Origin: Armigeres subalbatus | Lineage: Eukaryota; Arthropoda; Insecta; Diptera; Culicidae | DNA length: 64,000 bases | Reading direction: 5' to 3' | NCBI RefSeq assembly: GCF_024139115.2 | Contig: NC_085139.1 | Location: 65,825,203 to 65,889,202, forward strand | Notes under the pieces: generated by a model | What the model saw: the letters and a program-made list of their open reading frames with translations, nothing else | Database searches by the model: none | What the model was told of the DNA's origin: nothing | Translations under genes and position numbers: made by a program | Shown: positions 22,519 through 32,602 of the stretch, piece by piece | Layout of the letters: every line of letters starts with the position of its first letter | How positions within the stretch are numbered: position 1 is the first letter of the stretch

Positions 22519-23397
22519 CTAGTATCGGGTTTGAGTATCGATTTCCGCAGCGAAACCGGTTATTACACTGTTCGCGGACTCGCTGACTACTTTTGGAAAA
22601 CGTGGTTTGAGTTCAGACTCGAAGGAATGTTCGAACTTACCCACAGACTTGCCAGAAAATATTCCTCTCCAGTTCGGGAATACCAAATCGAGACCATCAC
22701 GACCAAGTAATGGGTTGACTTCTCTGTCGGTGCGAATTACGACCAACTCCAGCCGGCCATGTATTCCAGACGGTGCAGTTACGCTTACCTCCAGCGTACC
22801 CTGCGGTTTGATTCGCTGCCCTGAAACGGAAACGAATTCCAACGGAGTACTTTTGATCTTGTTTTTAGGGAAAAACTTGTGATACGTATCTACAGAGATT
22901 ACGCTGCGACATGCACCACAATCCGCTTCAAATTCAATTTGACGACCATTGCATTCCAGCAAGACGAACTCTGGTGAATCCAACTTGTTCAGCGCTCCGC
23001 ATGGGGAACTGATGATTGCTTGCTCCAGTATTGCCAAACTAACGTTCGACGGATTTGGATCTTTCGACGACGATTTTGACTCCAATGAATCGGTAGGGAG
23101 TCCGACCATGTTTAGACGCAACACTTCTACTGCTTCGGACATTTCAGCGACACGATTACCTCCGGCTTTCTTGACTTGCTTACTCTTCGACCGACAGCAT
23201 GTTGAGACATGACCTTCCTTTCCACACGAATAACAGGTCCAGTTTCGCGCTGGGCACGTGTTTGGGTCATGAAGACGACCACACCGGAAGCATGGTTTGG
23301 ACGACGGTTGTTGACTCGGACGACTAGACTTGCTCTCTTCCTTTCCTGGCTTACTATGCTTGACTTTCAGCTGTTGTGTGTTCGGGTCCTTCCGAAA
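22519..23397 (-). CDS. Ty3 Gag nucleocapsid and protease region
   Basis: The frame opens just after the TAA at 23398-23400. It first encodes two zinc knuckles, CFRCGRLHDPNTC and CYSCGKEGHVSTC (about 23190-23290), and later a retropepsin-like segment. The active-site motif reads EADCGAC, so the expected D-S/T-G is D-C-G, which should impair proteolysis. It is in the same frame as the upstream Gag segment, so only the single TAA separates them. An internal ATG lies at 23142. It ends at TAG 22519-22521. Confidence 0.82.
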   Translation of the reverse strand, partial: FRKDPNTQQLKVKHSKPGKEESKSSRPSQQPSSKPCFRCGRLHDPNTCPARNWTCYSCGKEGHVSTCCRSKSKQVKKAGGNRVAEMSEAVEVLRLNMVGLPTDSLESKSSSKDPNPSNVSLAILEQAIISSPCGALNKLDSPEFVLLECNGRQIEFEADCGACRSVISVDTYHKFFPKNKIKSTPLEFVSVSGQRIKPQGTLEVSVTAPSGIHGRLELVVIRTDREVNPLLGRDGLDLVFPNWRGIFSGKSVGKFEHSFESELKPRFPKVVSESANSVITGFAAEIDTQTRY

Positions 23398-24009
23398 TTA
23401 TCCGATTTTCTGCTGCAGCTGGCTTGACATTTCCTTGTTTTGACTTAGGGCCGCTTCACAACTTCGAGCAAGCGAACATGCTTTTTCGAAGGTTAGCCCT
23501 GGTTCGGTGAGTAACTTTTTCCGAAGACTTTGGTCGCAAATACCAGCAACGAACTGGTCTCGCAAAGCGTCCGACAGAAACGTAGCATACTCACATGTTT
23601 GAGCGGTTGCTTTCAAGCTGATGATAAAATCCGTTATACTTTGGGACGACAGTTGCTCACTTTTTCGGAACTTGTACCGCTCCGCGACGACGTTAGTGGT
23701 GGGGCCAAGGTGTGCCTTCAGTAATTTGATTAGATCCGCATACGACATTGCACGTGGATCATCAGGTGCACACAATCTGGTGGCAATTGTGTACAGACTA
23801 GGGCCAGCGACTGTCACCAGCACGGGAACTTTCCGATTTTCTTGCGTTTCGTTAACGAGGAAGAACATCTCCAATCGATTGATGTATTCTTCGAAATTTT
23901 CTCCCAAGACGTATTGCTCGATTTGGCCAAACATGCCAGCACGAACGACAGGAACTACACTACCTGACTCCGCTTTAACCCCCTTGCTGTTTTCTCCAAG
24001 CTCCAGCAT
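23398..24009 (-). CDS. Ty3 Gag, N-terminal part
   Basis: Open frame of 203 codons from a genuine ATG at 24009 (MLELGENSKG), about 100 nt inside the primer site. Capsid-like helices carry SITDFIISLKA and LRDQFVAGI, typical of Ty3 Gag (LRD-F--G). It ends at TAA 23398-23400; beyond that the same frame continues into the zinc knuckles, so the product is truncated before its nucleic-acid-binding part. Confidence 0.87.
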   Translation of the reverse strand: MLELGENSKGVKAESGSVVPVVRAGMFGQIEQYVLGENFEEYINRLEMFFLVNETQENRKVPVLVTVAGPSLYTIATRLCAPDDPRAMSYADLIKLLKAHLGPTTNVVAERYKFRKSEQLSSQSITDFIISLKATAQTCEYATFLSDALRDQFVAGICDQSLRKKLLTEPGLTFEKACSLARSCEAALSQNKEMSSQLQQKIG

Positions 24010-24108
24010 GACGATTGTTGACTTTTGAGGTTAGGTACACTAACACGTGTTGTCGACCGTTTTCACCTCGCGAGCTTTACTCTTTTTCGCACACACTAAA
24101 CACGTTTT

Positions 24109-24121
24109 ATCCTCGTCGCCA
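24109..24121 (-). promoter_or_regulatory. Primer binding site of the Ty3 element
   Basis: The minus strand reads TGGCGACGAGGAT, 3 nt (AGT) downstream of the 5' LTR. TGG corresponds to the complement of a tRNA CCA end. The rest fits the 3' end of a tRNA-Ser(GCU)-type acceptor stem as remembered, consistent with Mag-lineage elements. Confidence 0.75.
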
Positions 24122-24124
24122 ACT

Positions 24125-24356
24125 TGAAGTGTGGGAAGACGACAATGAAACACACGCGAGACTAACTTCAATTAAACTATGGATTGGTTATTTATTAATA
24201 ATATTGTGATTGTGCGTCTGCACCGGTCGACGGTCGGTAAGGAAAGAGATCGAACGGAAGTCAGCATGTGATGAGCTACCTGCTCACTATAAAACTATTA
24301 CAATGGTAATTAATTGAGGCAACACTATAGCTATAAATAATGCTAAGTATACAACA
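24125..24356 (-). repeat. 5' LTR of the Ty3 element
   Basis: 232 bp, TG...CA, one mismatch to the 3' LTR. The promoter and polyadenylation site should lie here, but no unambiguous TATA box was assigned. Confidence 0.95.
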
Positions 24357-24364
24357 AGAAGTTG

Positions 24365-24478
24365 ACCGAAATCACGGCTAACATTATTATTAGCCACAAG
24401 CAAGGATCCAAGCTAGACGAATTCCTCGACCACCTCGAAGCTATTCCCGTCTATCGTAACACTGCTTCCCAGGCGCAC
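24365..24478 (-). mobile_element. Short RTE-like fragment (copy-4 family)
   Basis: The plus strand shows gctaacattattattagcca, aaggatcc and gaattcctcgaccacctcga. It matches 48990-49090 of the RTE copy on the minus strand. It abuts the plus-oriented RTE copy 2 abruptly. Confidence 0.75.
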
Positions 24479-24636
24479 CGACAAACGATAAATCCGACGA
24501 CGTGAAGGACACGTTTTATGAATGTCTTGATAAAGCCTATGGAGAGTGTCCAAAACATGACGTGAAAATTGTTATCGAAGACGCTAACGGTCAAGTCGGT
24601 AGAGAGGATTTTTTCCGTCCCATAATTGGTAGGGAG

Positions 24637-24929
24637 GGGGGCCCTCCTTAGCCGTGCGGTAAGACGCGCGGCTACAAAGCAAGACCATGCTGAGGGCGGC
24701 TGGGTTCGATTCCCGGTTCCAGTCTAGGCAATTTTCGGATTGGAAATTGTCTCGACTTCCCTGGGCATAAAAGTATCATCGTGTTAGCCTCATGATATAC
24801 GAATGCAAAAATGGTAACTTGGCTTAGAAACCTAGCAGTTAAGAACTGTGGAAGTGCTTAATGAAGACTAAGCTGCGAGGCGGCTCTGTCCCAGTGTGAG
24901 GATGTAATGCCAATAAGAAGAAGAAGAAG
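24637..24929 (+). mobile_element. Feilai-like SINE, full length, 13-bp TSD
   Basis: Exact TSD AATTGGTAGGGAG at 24624-24636 and 24930-24942. The head resembles a tRNA: TTAGCCGTGCGGTAAG in A-box position and GGTTCGATTCC as a canonical B box, so an internal RNA polymerase III promoter is likely. The body ends in a (GAA)n tail. This organisation matches Feilai, a tRNA-derived Aedes SINE (established knowledge; match from memory). Confidence 0.9.
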
Positions 24930-24942
24930 AATTGGTAGGGAG

Positions 24943-25206
24943 AGCCTTCACTCCGCTACCAACGACAACGGCCTACGGCTAGTAAATTTCGCTGCTGCTA
25001 GAGGGATGGCCATCAGCAGCACCTACTTTGCCCGAAAGAATATCCGAAAGCACACCTGGAGACACCCGAATGGTGAAACTTGCAACCAGATAGACCATGT
25101 TCTGGTGGATGGGCGCCATTTCTCGGATGTTATCGATGTGCGAACATTCAAAGGTCCGAACATTGACTCTGATCACTAACTCGTTGTCAGTAAAGTCCGA
25201 TCACGG
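24943..25206 (+). pseudogene. RTE copy 2 endonuclease end with nonsense codon
   Basis: Blocks NFAAARGMAISSTYF, WRHPNGE-x-CNQIDHVL and NIDSDH are readable. The frame then meets TAA (25177-25179) where other copies have DSDHYLV, so Tyr became a stop. Confidence 0.82.
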
Positions 25207-26304
25207 TTGTCAACTGTATCGAACGAAAGATCACTGCGAACGATGCGTTACAATATCCAGCGATTGTCGGTGGAAGGAATATCGGCTGAGTACCGCCAGA
25301 AGCTCGACGAATGGATAAGTGCAATCAACGTTAGCGACAACATCAACGATCTATGGGACTCGATCCATGGAGCGGTGAGCACAACAGCACGAGAAGTGAT
25401 AGGCACTGCACAGAGGCAACCCAGGACGGGTTGGTTCGATGTGGAGTGTCAGAGAGTGACAGACGAGAAGAACGTTGCCAGAAGCCGGATGTTGGTTTCG
25501 GGTACCCGATCGGATAGAGATCGGTACAAGGAAGCAAGAGCACCTGAAAAACGAAACCACCACAGGAAGAAGAAAGAATATGAAGAACATGTGATTAGCG
25601 AGGCACAGAAAAAAATGGAACAGAACGATATGCAGAGGTTTTATGAGTCTATTAATGGCGTGATGAGAAAGACAGCGCCATCTCCCGTCATGTGCAATGA
25701 CCAACAAGGGAATTTGCTGACAGATAAAACCGCAGTGGCTGCCAGGTTGAAGCAACACATCGAGACTTTGTTGAATAGTGGAAGCGACGGTGCATCGGTG
25801 AACAGAATAAATATTAGCGACGATGGACAAGCTGTGGAGTCTCCTACACTAGATCAGGTTGAAAAAGCTGTTAAAGAGCTGAAACACAATAAGGCTGCAG
25901 GGAAGGACCAGCTCCCGACTGAACTTCTCAAACATTGCAGTGAGCAGCTTAATGAATTTCTGCACCATAGTATGTCGAAAATATGGGAAGACGAGGAATT
26001 GCCTGCTAGCTGGTTGGACGGCTTCATTTGCCCTCTCTTTAAAAAAGGCCACAGACTGGAGTGCACCAATTACCGAGGAATAACCCTCCTTAATTCAGCG
26101 TACAAAATTATGTCCCGTATTCTGTTCAACAGATTGAGACCACTTGAAGAGTCCTTCGTCGGCGAATACCCAGCAGAATTTCGTGAGGACCGATCAACGA
26201 CGGATCAAATGTTTACCCTAAGACAAATCCTTGATAATTCCGGGAGTACAACTTGCAGACACAACATCTGTTTATTGATTTCAAGTTGGCGTACGATTCA
26301 GTGA
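25207..26304 (+). pseudogene. RTE copy 2 reverse transcriptase, N-terminal half
   Basis: Frame of 365 codons. It shows a linker rich in basic residues, then LKHNKAAGKDQLPTE, LFKKGHRLECTNYRGITLL and EDRSTTDQMF. The frame is lost near 26250, where the catalytic FIDFKLAYDS block appears in another frame. The frame opens at a non-ATG codon. Confidence 0.85.
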
Positions 26305-26647
26305 AACGGAATGAATTATGGCAAATTATGCTTGAACATGGTTTTCCGGCGAAACTGATACGGCTGATTCGTATAACGTTGGACGGATCGAAATCAAGTG
26401 TAAGGGTTGCGGATGAAATATCGACATCATTTGATACCTTAGATGGATTAAAACAGGGTGATGCGCTCTCGAATCTACTGTTCAATATAGCGCTCGAGGG
26501 AGCGATTAGAAGAGCTGGTGTGGAAAGAAGCGGTACCATTATCACAAGATCGCATATGCTCCTGGGATTTGCGGACGATATCGATATTATCGGGATTGAA
26601 CACCGTGCCGTGGATAAGGCTTTTGTGCCTTTTAAGAGGGAAACAGC
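26253..26647 (+). pseudogene. RTE copy 2 RT palm up to the MITE insertion
   Basis: Carries FIDFKLAYDSV, LDGLKQGDALS and the catalytic FADDIDII, then is cut by the MITE after FKRET. Coding resumes at 26900. Confidence 0.85.
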
Positions 26648-26899
26648 ACAGACAAACAGACATAACACATCGAACGTTTACTCATCAAATTCATCGTCGT
26701 TCAAACACTAACGGCATCTGTTGTTTTCAGTTAGTTGGGCAAATCACGAACCAGCTGGCGGTAGTGCACAAACGTCAAACTCGAGCAAAAATGATGCGCG
26801 CGCCACGAGTGATCGATTGGCCAACTAATGATTATTTGAGTTGACCAGTAAATCAGTGAACGACGGAAATTTGATGAATGTTATGTCTGTTTGTCTGTG
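26648..26899. mobile_element. MITE of the ACAGACAAACAGAC family, copy A (252 bp)
   Basis: The ends ACAGACAAACAGACATAAC and GTTATGTCTGTTTGTCTGTG lie in the RTE copy 2 RT gene. The 8-bp TSD is GAAACAGC (26640-26647) versus GAGACAGC (26900-26907), one mismatch. It is collinear with the inner MITE at 52981-53232, which is also 252 bp. The 8-bp TSD suggests a hAT-like or similar transposase; none is present. Confidence 0.9.
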
Positions 26900-27590
26900 G
26901 AGACAGCGAGGATTGGACTCACGATCAATATCAGCAAAACGAAGTACATGGTCGCTGGCAATCAACGTGGTGGTAGCGAAATTGTGCTGGATGGTGAAAA
27001 ATTTGAAGTAGTAGAAAAAATTGTGTATCTTGGAACATTAGTGACGTACGATAATGATGTTACCCGCGAGGTGAAAAGGCGTATTGCAGCTGCAAATAGG
27101 GCTTATTACGGACTTCGTAACCAGCTTAAGTCCCGTAGTCTGCAAACGAAAACAAAACTCGCGCTGTATACTACTTTGATTCTTCCGGTGGCTTTATAAG
27201 GCCATGAAGCATGAACGTTAAAGGAGGCTGATCGTAGAGCTTTCGGAGTGTTTGAGCGTAAGGTGCTGCGGACAATACTCGGCGGTAAACAGGAGAACGG
27301 TATCTGGCGGCGTCGAATGAATCACGAATTGTACCAGGAGTATAAAGGGCTGGAGCTTATACAACACGGCAGCCTACAGTGGGCTGGTCACGTTTTTCGC
27401 ATGCCGGAAGAACGTCAAGCGAAGATAATATTTAGTAGAGAACCCGGAAGAGGCCGCGTACACGATGGCTTTTTACAGTTGAAGAGGACCTGAGGGCGCT
27501 TAATGTTCAGGGCGACTGGAAGCGATTGGCCCAGGATCGAGTCCAGTTGAGAAGGATACTCTGTTCGGCGTAGGTTCATCGAAGAGCTGC
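26900..27590 (+). pseudogene. RTE copy 2 RT C-terminal region
   Basis: After the MITE the frame reads ETARIGLTINISKTKYMVAG, VYLGTLVTYDNDVTREVKRR and then a stop near 27199. The RRMNHEL and WAGHVFRMPEERQ blocks follow in the 27248-27493 frame. Several frame breaks; non-functional. Confidence 0.8.
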
Positions 27591-28037
27591 AGCCCATCAA
27601 GTATCAAGTATGTGTATTTAAATTTATTTTATTTAAATGGTAATCATACTTAAAAATGCATTTTTTTCTTCAAATCCTTCAAATATTGTTTTTAAAATGA
27701 AACAAAAACTTGTTGAGATTTTGTTATATTAAATTTACAAATCATATGATGTTGAGAGAATGTTATTGAAAACTCACTTTCAACTTAACATTAGTCTTGT
27801 GAATGTATTACGATTTCTTTCGTGTGACTGAAAGATGTAGAAAATTTAATCAATTTTTGCGCTGTTTCGGTCGTGTGAAAGTAATAAAACAAGTTTATAT
27901 ACCAAAACATAAACATATGTTTTTTTTATTGTCTTTATTAGGGAGACTTTCAGCCCGAGGCTGGATCGACTCCGAACTTATATGTTGAAAAGATGATTTT
28001 TTTTTTACTCTCATTCAACAAACTCTGTTACTTTGGT
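27591..28037. other. AT-rich spacer with retroposon tail at 27919-27976
   Basis: On the minus strand 27919-27976 reads CAGCCTCGGGCTGAAAGTC, then CCTAATAAAGACAATAAAA. It is the second copy of the poly(A)-ended scrap seen at 7185-7236. The rest shows no gene. Confidence 0.5.
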
Positions 28038-28214
28038 GGGTCATGTGACCCCTTTCTTCCACTCCTCCGGTAGCTGTTCAGTTTCCCAGATGACAATCAG
28101 TTTGTGCAGCTTTTCCGGGCCTATATTGATGAGCACCGTTTCGATACCATCCTTCCCAACTGCTTTAATTGTCTTGAACTATTGGATGGCATATCTTTAA
28201 CCTCTCTCAAGGTA

Positions 28215-29144
28215 AGGGCCTTTCCAGCGGTCTTCCAGACTCGCTTTGTGTTTTTTGTGTTTTTTGTGTTTTGTGCAGGTTATTGGGAAGGAATTTGATG
28301 TAATGAAAGTCGTTGGGATGAAAATCCTCGAGGAATCCTCTGCACTTTCACGAGTATTCATTGGGAGTTTGGATTAGGGAAGGTTTGTGTAGGGATCGGC
28401 TTGGTGAATGATTTGCAAAATTCATATAAGACTGAGTTATATACATTTACAGGACACTGACATATCGACGGTTTCGAGTAATACAGCCACAACTCCAAAT
28501 TTGCTAATTTTCAGAAACGACATTTTAATTTTTTTCCGTTATGACTTATGATTTTTCAACAATCCATTCAAACCATAATTCATTTTTCAGCGATCTTCAC
28601 AACGCGCTGTGAAGATTTCAAAGCCACAATACATTTGCGAGCGGTCTTCCAGACGCGATTCGCGATTTTCTAATCCACAAGCCAATTTTCCAGCACACTT
28701 CAGTTGCTCTTTTTGGCAATACGAACTACCTTGCCTTGCGATTTTCATTGAATCATCAAATATTTTATTCTTTGCACATTAACCACTTGAGTTCTACTCA
28801 CCTTTTGAGTTTTGAAATCAGCGTCAGTATAAAAAAAATAAATAACCTGGCAATATCGCCAAAATGGCAACAGCGAAATGCGATGACAGCAACTCTCCAT
28901 GGGTGCGTGTGCACGTGTGAAAAAGAGGCCGAGTCAAGGCTTGCTGCTCACCGATTGACACGCTGAGGTCAGAGTGTATGTAGTTAAGAGTGGCGACATG
29001 TGCCGCATTTGACAGGCCTCCTGCTCATTTGGAACACGATTTTGTATAAGAATGATGAATGAATTTTGTTCCAATTCTGACAGTGTCGCCACTCTTAATT
29101 AATATATAATCACACGCTGATGGTAACTTACTCAAGCACTACAC
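28215..29144 (-). mobile_element. Degenerate TRIM-like element (relative of 54330-55116)
   Basis: It shares the primer-site region ctggcaatatcgccaaaatg (28847-28866), the LTR block gacagcaactctcc / gtgcgtgtgcacg, and the LTR end ttactcaagcactaca with the element at 54.3-55.1 kb. Internal cttccagacgcgattcgcga-type repeats also correspond. It is older and rearranged, and its LTR holds a TTAA-flanked MITE. Confidence 0.62.
28988..29094. mobile_element. TTAA-flanked MITE, 107 bp
   Basis: The ends GAGTGGCGACA and TGTCGCCACTC are flanked by TTAA at 28984-28987 and 29095-29098. TTAA target choice is typical of piggyBac-like elements; Kolobok-type is another possibility. It is nested in the TRIM-like element, which is nested in RTE copy 3. 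Confidence 0.82.
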
Positions 29145-30480
29145 CTCGTAGTGCTGCTTCCACCTTTCGATCACCACACGTTCGTCCGTCAAGATGCTCT
29201 CAAGCTTATCCCTGCACACACGGCACGGAGCGAGATGTGTTAAGCTTCTGACAAAACTTGTGTGTTTCTTGAGAACGGCACAGATGTTCCATCTCATCGC
29301 ACTTCACTTCTACCAGGCGGCGTTTTTTCTCCTGAAAAATCGGGTCTGCTGTCTCCGTTTTCGTCTATTGCGTTCCACGTTCTGCCCGCGCTACGTCCTT
29401 CTACTCCAGAGCCTGTCTGCACTCTTCGTCGAACCAATTGTTCCGACAACTTCTTCCCACATACCCGACGTTGTTCTCCGCTGCGTCGTTAATGGCTGCT
29501 TTAACTGTATTCCAGCAGTCCTCAAGAGGCCCATCGAGCTCACCCTCTTCCGGAAACGCTGCCTCGAGATACTGCCCGTATACAGTGGAGACAACAGGTT
29601 GCTTCAATCGCTCTAAGTCATACCGCGGCGGTCCTCGGTACCGGAAATTGTTGATGACGGATAGTTTTGGGCGTAGTTCAACCATCACCAGATAGTGGTC
29701 AGAGTCGATGTTAGCGCCACGATATGTCCTGATGTCGATAATGTCGGAGAAGTGCCGTCCACCAATCAGAAAGTGGTGATCTCCAGGTGTACCGTTACGG
29801 GAGGCTGTGTTGGAAGTAGGTGCTGCGAATGGCCATATTCTTGGAGGCGGCGAAATTAATTAGTCGTACACCGTTTTCGTTCGTCAGCCGGTGAGCGCTG
29901 AACTTCCCAATAGTCGGTCTAAACTCCTCCTCTTGGCCAACCTGAGCGATCAAATATCCTATGATGATTTTGACGTCGTGCCTTGGGCAGCTGTCGTACT
30001 CACGTTCCAGCTGCGTGTAGAATGCGTCCTTCATCATCAGTGCTTCCAGAGTGTGGGCTATGGATGTTGATTATGCTGCAGTTGTAGAACCGGCCTTTGA
30101 TCCTCAACCTGCAGATTCTTTCATTGATCGGCCACGACCCGATCACGCGCCTTTGCATATCGCCCATCACTATGAAAGCTGTTCCCAGCTTGTGTGTGTT
30201 GCCGCAGCTTTGGTAGATGGTATGATTACCTCTAAACGTTCGCACCATTGATCACTTCCAACAAACCTCTTGCAGCGCTACGATGCCGAATCCACGGTCC
30301 TTGAGCACATCGGCGAGTATGCGTGTGCTCCCGATGAAGTTGAGAGATTTGCAGTTCCACGAACCGAGTTTCCAATCGCTAGTCCCTTTTCGTCGCAATG
30401 CTCTTCACCGATGGTTCAAGTCCGTATTCTCTTGTTGATTATTCGTTGCGTATGTTTGTTCTAAAGACTGGCTTGCAGGG
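29145..30480 (-). pseudogene. RTE copy 3 endonuclease and linker, broken
   Basis: Readable blocks on the minus strand: HTIYQSCGNTHKLGTAFIVM, FYNCSIINIHSPHSGSTDDE, HDVKIIIGYLIAQVGQEEEF (Asn-Ala of the usual GDLNAQVG altered), NFAASKNMAIRSTYF and then GELDGPLEDCWNTVKAAI. Frameshifts separate them, and the stretch corresponding to the IDRVLIDG block of copy 4 is deleted near 29770-29800. Confidence 0.8.
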
Positions 30481-30545
30481 CCTGACATCCAACCCCCTAA
30501 ATTTCCGGAGGACCATTCCTCATTATTCCCGGTGCACTATGGGGG

Positions 30546-30990
30546 ATCCCCATACAAGCGAGCGGTCAAAAATAAAATTGGACTTTTCAAGTGATTTTCC
30601 ACTTTGCTTTAGCTGTGTATGGTCGAAATAGCATGAATATATAATTTCTAACACCCCCCCCCCCTTTAGGGATCGTCTATGAATTACGTAATATTTTTTT
30701 TCATAAATTCGATTAACGTGACAAAGCAATCCAATTTAGGAAGTTTAATTTTATATGTTTTCTTGAGGAGAAGGAAGGGGGTTGTACAAAAACTAAGTAC
30801 AGCAATTTATGGACATCATGAACCCTCCCCTTCTCCATCCTCATTTGTGGACTGTCGTCTATATATTTTTGTATATTTTTTGCGGAAGGTAATCATTTTT
30901 GTGGGAAGAAAGTAACAAAACGCCTCCCCTACCAATAAATCTAATAACTTTTCATTGCTCTAAATCTGAAGTTGGCGGCGAGAGAACCGA
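30546..30990. other. Non-coding spacer
   Basis: Contains a C10 run near 30652-30664 and no recognisable gene. Confidence 0.45.
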
Positions 30991-31380
30991 ATTAATGTTA
31001 AAAGACATTAATTTCATGACATTCAGTGATATTTTTTTGTTCTTACTCTCATGCCTCACAATTTGTATTTAGAACAATCTGTTTGACAAAGTACTAGGTT
31101 CTGAAGGATCCTAAAGCATTAAATGTTAATCAAAGAATCAGAAGTCAAGAACGAGTAAAGTACGAGACACTGAAGACGTCCTAACAGGTCGAAATACGTA
31201 TATGTAGAACTAATACGAGTTGGTGGAATAAAATGGAATTTTACTAAACTCGTCTTATGACAGTGAAAACATTCCACTAAAAAATAGTTAAACAATTTTC
31301 TTAAAGAATCAGAATTGGAAATAACTTTTGAAAAAGGGTATTAGCAAATTAGAAATCGCAATCCCATGACATTTGTACAA
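30990..31380. mobile_element. TIR family X copy without the hAT (reverse orientation)
   Basis: The reverse complement contains ttctaaatacaaattgtgag, gaatgtcatgaaattaatgt and attctttgattaacatttaa next to gctttaggatcc. These align to the halves of the 16241-18520 element on both sides of its hAT. This copy therefore shows the pre-insertion sequence. It is itself split at 31145-31302. Confidence 0.65.
31145..31302 (+). mobile_element. Short retroposon insertion with 12-bp TSD
   Basis: Flanked by AAAGAATCAGAA at 31133-31144 and 31303-31314. The insert contains gacactgaagacg, aggtcgaaatacgt and ggaataaaatggaatttt, a composition seen in LINE 3' UTRs. It is 5'-truncated and has no coding. Confidence 0.7.
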
Positions 31381-32139
31381 GTTATTCAAAAAATAAATGA
31401 GAATAATATATTCTCAAAAAATGTGAACATTCATTCATTCCACAATGCTCCATTGTTCCGAAAAGCAAATTTCTTTCAATTTGAATAACAACACTATTTA
31501 AATTATTTTTGATTTGTTTTCATGATTTCTACAAGTTATATATAGCATCATTCTTTTTCTGTGTGAAGGTTTAAATCTTTAATGATATTTTCTTCAATTC
31601 CATCAACGATGGAAGATGACATGAATTCATCTAAAGTATCAGAGGATAAAGAACTTTTAAAAATCTTCAAATATTACAAAATTACGCATGGCATAAGAAT
31701 AACTAAGTGAAAAATTTTTTTCCAACGTCTCCTCGTTATCCAAATCGAGCTTAAAATGGATCTGATTCATGTAAGGCACGAAGGAAAATGTCAACATTTG
31801 CCTCTCTTGATCATTTTCTTGCATTATGAGTTCTAAATTTCTTCTTTTTTTATATTGACTTTCCGCTGGTTGTTCAGCCAGTGAACCTCAAAGTGTAGAT
31901 GAGTGAATAAATATTTCCCTACCTTTAGCCAGACATTCATGAACACTAGCAAGAATTTCATACTCTCCGTACTAACTAAGATATTGTTCGTCTTTACTTT
32001 GCAATAAACATGTCGGGAATTATTGATTCCATGAGATTTATAAATATTTACATACTATGAAACCTCATATTTAGTTCTCCATCAGTAGCTAATGAATAGC
32101 TCAGAAAAATAGGTTTAGGGAAATGACTCAAACCACTCA
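31315..32139. other. AT-rich spacer
   Basis: Includes the end of the TIR family X copy to about 31380, then AT-rich DNA with no gene or repeat that I can define. Confidence 0.45.
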
Positions 32140-32244
32140 AGCCCCAAACGCAATTCAGCGGAATGGCGACGGAACCAGTAAAATTTGACAGGAAATATAT
32201 AAATTCCGTTACCGTTACCGTTGTGCTGCATTGTATTGGGGGTT
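32140..32244. mobile_element. Harbinger-like MITE, degraded copy
   Basis: Ends AGCCCCAAACGCAA and ttgtattggggg, with inner arms ggaatggcgacggaa / ttccgttaccg. It matches the cleaner copy at 56062-56179. TSD no longer clear. Confidence 0.65.
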
Positions 32245-32309
32245 TTATTCATTCACTCCTTTGAAAAGTTAAAAAATGTTATAAATAAAGTCGAAGTTAT
32301 TACCAATAC

Positions 32310-32602
32310 ATGTATTTTGACCATACCCTTTGAGCCCATAGTTCAGTCTGGCCCATTTTCAATAGGAAACGATGGGACTAGATTTCCTAGACGAATGAAA
32401 CTTGTTGCGAGAAAATCGTACACAAATAAGCGTCTAAATGGCGATTTGCGCACATACATACAGACGCGCATGCACACACATACAGACATCACCTCAATTC
32501 TTCGAGCTGAGTTAGTTGATATATACCACTACGGATCTCCGGGCCTTCTATCAAACATTCGTTTTGGAATGAGCATTAACCTTGGAGTACGAGAGAGGCA
32601 AA
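32310..32602 (-). mobile_element. Single-unit copy of the 167-bp-repeat element
   Basis: The reverse complement carries the TGCCTCTCTCGTACTC end, a cgaagaattgaggtgatgtc block before a GT-rich run, and one copy of the attttcaatagga unit. It matches 41198-42095 but has only one tandem unit instead of four. Confidence 0.7.

Larger units (their letters stand above)
19110..24356 (-). mobile_element. Complete, disabled Ty3/gypsy element (Mag-like)
   Basis: Two LTRs of 232 bp bracket a gag-pol region read on the minus strand, with a 5-bp TSD AGAAG (19105-19109 and 24357-24361). Order on the minus strand: 5' LTR, primer site, Gag with CCHC knuckles, protease, RT, RNase H, integrase, 3' LTR. The LTRs differ at one base (aaaacg versus aagacg), implying recent insertion. 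Yet the coding region has two in-frame stops, at least two frameshifts and two MITE insertions. Mag-like assignment is from polyprotein resemblance and the tRNA-Ser-type primer site. Confidence 0.93.
24479..27590 (+). mobile_element. RTE-like retrotransposon copy 2, 5'-truncated and split
   Basis: It starts inside the endonuclease (block KHDVKIVIEDANGQVGRE) and runs to the C-terminal QWAGHVFRMPE block. Two insertions interrupt it: a SINE with a 13-bp TSD (24637-24929) and a MITE with an 8-bp TSD (26648-26899). It also carries a nonsense codon and frameshifts. Its sequence is clearly diverged from copies 1 and 4, so it is a separate family. Confidence 0.88.
28038..30545 (-). mobile_element. 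RTE-like copy 3 (copy-4 family), fragmentary and split
   Basis: 28038-28214 matches the RT segment 49780-49960 of copy 4. 29145-30480 matches its linker and endonuclease (50060-51400), and 30480-30545 matches its 5' UTR (aatttccggaggaccattcc). The middle is occupied by a degenerate miniature LTR element (28215-29144). The 3' half is absent. Confidence 0.82.

Noticed and set aside
24640..24720. tRNA gene with good B box
   Set aside because: Part of a dispersed SINE present three times in the window with a GAA-repeat tail and TSD.
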